Source of the DNA: Flagellimonas olearia
Lineage (GTDB): Bacteria; Bacteroidota; Bacteroidia; Flavobacteriales; Flavobacteriaceae
Reading direction: 5' to 3'
DNA length: 64,000 nucleotides
Assembly (NCBI RefSeq): GCF_009184425.1
Contig: NZ_WELG01000001.1
Span: 991,870-1,055,869, forward strand
The notes below the pieces were generated by a model. The model searched no databases, was not told where the DNA came from, and was given only the letters and a program-made list of their open reading frames with translations. Positions 62,770 through 64,000 of this stretch are shown piece after piece. Made by a program: the position numbers and the translations under genes. How positions within the stretch are numbered: the stretch's first letter is position 1; each line of letters begins with the position of its first letter.

Positions 62770-63462
62770 CTAGTTTTTGGTCTGCTCGTAAGCTTCTTCT
62801 TTTAGTTCATCACTTGCTATAATGGCAAGCTCAACACGACGGTTCTGCGCCCTTCCTTCTGCAGTTTCATTGGTTTCAATGGGCTGGGTCTCGCCATACC
62901 ACTTGGTGGTGAACCTACCGCTTGAAATCCCTTTGGACGTCAAGTAGTTGGTCACGGACTGCGCCCGTTGCTGGGATAGGGTCATGTTATAGGCGTCGCT
63001 TCCGGCGCTATCGGTATGTCCCTCTACCAAGATATTGGATTTTGGGTATTCCTTAAAAATACCGGCCAATTTATCCAAAGTGGTTGCGGAAGCTCCTTTG
63101 ATATCAGACTTGTTGGTATCAAAATATACCCCGTTTTCGCCACTAAAGGTAACATTGATACCTTCTCCCACACGTTTTACCTCTGCGCCAGGAATTTCTT
63201 CTTCGATACGTTCTGCCTGTCGGTCCATACGATTACCGATATAACCACCGGCAGCACCACCCACAACGGCACCAATGATGGCACCAAGGGCTGTGTTTCC
63301 TTTTCCAACGTTGTTCCCGATGATTCCACCGATCACGGCTCCACCACCGGCACCTATAGCGGCACCTTTTTGGGTGTTATTGGCATTTTGTATGGCATTA
63401 CAGCTTAAAATAAGGCTCAATGCCAAGACTGCTGTTGTACTTTTTACTATAATTCTTTTCAT
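62770..63462 (-). CDS. OmpA-family lipoprotein with glycine-zipper domain
   Basis: 230 residues with a lipoprotein signal ending LILSC (Cys21). Residues 30-80 are a glycine-zipper (GAAIGAGGGAVIGGIIGNN, then a second Gly-rich helix), which packs in a membrane. The C-terminal 115 residues are an OmpA peptidoglycan-binding domain with YFDTNKSDI, the EGHTDSAGSDAYN block and the NRRVELAI end. It tethers the outer membrane to the wall. Follows the lipocalin-like gene by 3 bp. Confidence 0.92.
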   Translation of the reverse strand: MKRIIVKSTTAVLALSLILSCNAIQNANNTQKGAAIGAGGGAVIGGIIGNNVGKGNTALGAIIGAVVGGAAGGYIGNRMDRQAERIEEEIPGAEVKRVGEGINVTFSGENGVYFDTNKSDIKGASATTLDKLAGIFKEYPKSNILVEGHTDSAGSDAYNMTLSQQRAQSVTNYLTSKGISSGRFTTKWYGETQPIETNETAEGRAQNRRVELAIIASDELKEEAYEQTKN

Positions 63463-63465
63463 GTG

Positions 63466-63951
63466 TTAGCTTTTTGTGAATTCATAAACTATGGTTACTG
63501 GCTGTCCATCCACCGAAACGTTGGATTTCAGTGTCATATTTTGCTCCGAAAGGTTAACGATATTCAATCGATACCCATATCCTCCGGAAATGTCCTTGCG
63601 ATTTTCATCGATAAATTTGAACTGCAATTGACTGCTGTAGTTCTGAGAGGGCTCCACCACGGACCATCTGAAAAAACGGTCTCCGCCTTGGCAGAGGGTG
63701 CTTTGGTTAATGGTGTATCTTCCAGTACTGTTGTTGTCCCTGAAGAACCATTGGCTTCCCTCAAAGCAGATATCTTCGGCATCATTAAAGATGACGGATT
63801 TAAAATTGCCTGAATTGTTCTCGTAGGAAATGTTGTCCAAAATCCACGTACCACTAAAAAGGTTACGTTGCGTTCTTGCGCTTTTGGACACGGAGCAAGA
63901 CGTAAGTAAAAGTCCTGCCAGTGCAATGATTAAAAATGATTGTTTTACCAT
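63466..63951 (-). CDS. Lipocalin-like lipoprotein
   Basis: 161 residues with a lipoprotein signal ending LLTSC (Cys19). The rest is one lipocalin-like barrel, opening with FSGTWILDNISY and containing FEGSQWFFRDNNSTGRY, with two Cys that may pair. It is the first gene of a two-gene transcript with the OmpA-family gene, so it probably sits at the outer membrane. The gene pair ends at the terminator near 62720. Confidence 0.83.
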   Translation of the reverse strand: MVKQSFLIIALAGLLLTSCSVSKSARTQRNLFSGTWILDNISYENNSGNFKSVIFNDAEDICFEGSQWFFRDNNSTGRYTINQSTLCQGGDRFFRWSVVEPSQNYSSQLQFKFIDENRKDISGGYGYRLNIVNLSEQNMTLKSNVSVDGQPVTIVYEFTKS

Positions 63952-64000
63952 AAGAATTGGAGTTTAAGTTTACATATATACGAGTGAGACACCTAAAATG

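Overview
The window reads as chromosome from a marine-type Bacteroidota, most likely a member of the Flavobacteriaceae close to Muricauda/Flagellimonas. Support for this is the many exported lipoproteins with a Cys lipobox followed by acidic residues (CSNDD, CSKDED, CSSESED), the TAnnTTTG-type -7 boxes, and the mix of families (DUF1080, DUF2911, DUF4251, DUF5916, BNR/sortilin-like giants, PQQ-type sugar dehydrogenase). No rRNA, tRNA, CRISPR array, insertion sequence or prophage was seen. Genus level is inference from gene content only.

Layout. 1-369 holds a 132-bp direct repeat and a terminator. 370-8296 carries a serine hydrolase, a pirin, a short cell-wall/peptidase run (3D-domain lipoprotein, amidase, M14 peptidase), a small membrane protein, two convergent DUF1080 proteins and a von Willebrand A lipoprotein. 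8472-18825 is the core of the window: an eleven-gene, tightly packed operon for an exported molybdenum hydroxylase (IorA/IorB-like) together with most of its cofactor pathway (MoaD, MoaA, MobA, MoeB/ThiF-rhodanese, TauE/SafE permease, MoeA, XdhC, MocA) and a secreted amidohydrolase. MoaC and MoaE are not in it.

19023-28953 holds a GntR regulator, an SRPBCC/ArsR pair, a DUF3052 gene broken by an in-frame stop, a giant BNR protein with an apparently exported methyltransferase, lipoproteins, an aldehyde dehydrogenase and a stress protein. 28954-36529 looks accessory: an AT-rich non-coding stretch, a 702-residue protein of unknown family, a phospholipase D-like protein, small orphan genes and a leucine-rich-repeat lipoprotein. 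36604-44967 has a FKBP isomerase, DUF2911-TPR protein, a concanavalin-like secreted protein divergent from a membrane-anchored regulator, a second ArsR/SRPBCC operon with DoxX and YdeI-like genes, and an M28 peptidase.

45038-48697 is an AraC regulator with four enzyme-like genes (DUF1348, YHS, CMD, isochorismatase-like) whose two promoters share an identical architecture: two TGGAC boxes exactly 21 bp apart, then 19 bp to a CAACTTTG -7 box. 48881-57082 has a large lipoprotein, a RadC-like gene facing an AT-rich gene with a PD-(D/E)XK-like C-terminus, a second, GC-rich BNR giant and a poorly resolved microprotein locus. 57097-63951 contains a sugar dehydrogenase, DUF4251, DUF5916, EamA transporter, coiled-coil, OmpA-family and lipocalin-like genes.

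The strongest unexplained signals are regulatory: the shared promoter geometry of the AraC cluster, and the duplicated, regulator-specific palindromes in front of the two ArsR/SRPBCC loci. The best candidate for an undescribed defence or DNA-processing gene is the AT-rich nuclease-like gene at 51782-53083.
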